Of a DNA stretch of 64,000 bases, positions 63,595 to 64,000 are shown piece after piece. The stretch is from Nitrosopumilus adriaticus. GTDB lineage: Archaea; Thermoproteota; Nitrososphaeria; Nitrososphaerales; Nitrosopumilaceae. The notes beneath the pieces were generated by a model. That model was not told the origin of the DNA, did no database searches, and saw only the letters and a program-made list of their open reading frames with translations. The DNA lies in the NCBI RefSeq assembly GCF_000956175.1, contig NZ_CP011070.1:310001-374000 (forward strand), given 5' to 3'. Made by a program: the position numbers and the translations under genes. Numbering within the stretch: the stretch's first letter is position 1; every line of letters starts with the position of its first letter.

Positions 63595-64000
63595 AACTTT
63601 CTTTCACTATTTCTAAAGTGTCCTTTGTAATTTTTTTACATTTTTCTACATCGTTTGATTCTGCTGAAACCCTAATGATGTCTTCAGTGTTTGATTTCCT
63701 AATCAAAACCCAACTATCATCATCAATGATTCCTTTAATTCCGTCTTGCGAATCAACATCTGAATATTCTTTTGAAAATTTATTTTTTATGTCTTCTATT
63801 ACTTTGTCATGAAAATTAGAATCAATTGTAGTTTTTTCTCTAATCTGGAAAAAACTTTTCATGTAATTTAAAATCTCATCAAAATTTGATGTTCCTAACA
63901 TGGATGCAATTAATCCGCTGCTAAGAATACCTTCTCTACAATAATTAAACTCGGGCAAAATAAAACCACCACTACTTCCCTCTCCGCCTGCTTGAGCATT
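63578..64000 (-). CDS. Phosphohexomutase (phosphomannomutase/phosphoglucosamine mutase), 5' part cut off by window edge
   Basis: Only the C-terminal 140 residues are visible; the frame is open to the right edge, so internal TTG codons are not starts. AGGEGSSGGFILPEF holds the GGE substrate-specificity loop, and the C-terminal phosphate-binding loop is RKSNTEDIIRVSAES (R-x-S-x-T-E). The subfamily cannot be decided from this piece. It is upstream of thiL on the same strand with an overlap. Confidence 0.9.
   Translation of the reverse strand, partial: NAQAGGEGSSGGFILPEFNYCREGILSSGLIASMLGTSNFDEILNYMKSFFQIREKTTIDSNFHDKVIEDIKNKFSKEYSDVDSQDGIKGIIDDDSWVLIRKSNTEDIIRVSAESNDVEKCKKITKDTLEIVKESYDKVR

Overview
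The window is from an ammonia-oxidising thaumarchaeon (Nitrososphaerota), very probably a Nitrosopumilus-type marine group I.1a organism. The evidence is the archaeal ammonia monooxygenase cluster (amoB divergent from amoC-amoX-amoA), archaeal information-processing genes (TBP, eS1, uS15 and uS11, KEOPS subunits Kae1/Bud32/Pcc1, TYW1, RtcB, PDCD5-like protein), a geranylgeranyl reductase of ether-lipid type, intron-containing tRNA genes and a strongly AT-rich, densely packed sequence. Many genes start with TTG, and TATA boxes often lie close enough to the start codon to suggest leaderless or nearly leaderless mRNAs.

Layout. 1-3.4 kb: KEOPS genes kae1 (cut by the window edge) and bud32, an RdgB/HAM1 pyrophosphatase and the wyosine enzyme TYW1. 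3.5-10.4 kb: three tandem paralogues of giant, secreted, Asp-rich thrombospondin type 3 repeat proteins built from higher-order repeats. 10.4-21 kb: Dus, an AsnC-type effector domain, a P-II protein, small regulators, a PD-(D/E)XK-like protein, TBP, ASCH, a PLP-enzyme/rhodanese fusion, a MoxR ATPase/VWA pair and geranylgeranyl reductase. 21-25.5 kb: a minus-strand translation/KEOPS/DNA-repair operon (uS15, DHH nuclease, pcc1, serS, eS1, RNA-binding protein). 25.6-30.1 kb: the ammonia oxidation island, with two small membrane proteins that are candidate extra AMO subunits, then amoB and amoC-X-A. 30.1-31.0 kb: an orphan DNA adenine methylase directly next to amoA. 31.2-34.5 kb: tRNAs (Thr, a two-intron Leu, Ile, Ala), a response regulator, an HTH/corrinoid-fold regulator and a 33-residue membrane peptide. 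34.6-43 kb: secreted proteins, CoaD, a zinc-ribbon protein, TrpS, PheST and a structured non-coding region. 43.2-52 kb: EVE protein, a second AsnC-type domain, aconitase, tRNA-Trp, PdxST and two secreted repeat proteins. 52-64 kb: ValS, a QueD-like fusion, DCoH, an Asn-synthase-like PP-loop protein, PurB, CBS and Usp proteins, RtcB, PDCD5-like protein, uS11, ThiL and a phosphohexomutase cut by the right edge.

The most interesting signals are in and around the amo locus. A GATC-containing box lies upstream of the TATA element of amoA, amoX, amoB and both small membrane-protein genes; it is an identical 15-mer in the last two. A perfect 22-bp inverted pair of pyrimidine-rich terminators closes both ends of the amo cluster. 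An orphan D12-class adenine methylase sits immediately beside it. Other notable items are the five- and six-module super-repeats of the thrombospondin-type proteins, a tRNA-Leu gene interpreted as carrying two introns (in the same window as the ligase RtcB), four uncatalogued small proteins of 27-46 residues, and secreted proteins with recently duplicated, DNA-identical WIK-NAGWWADG repeats.
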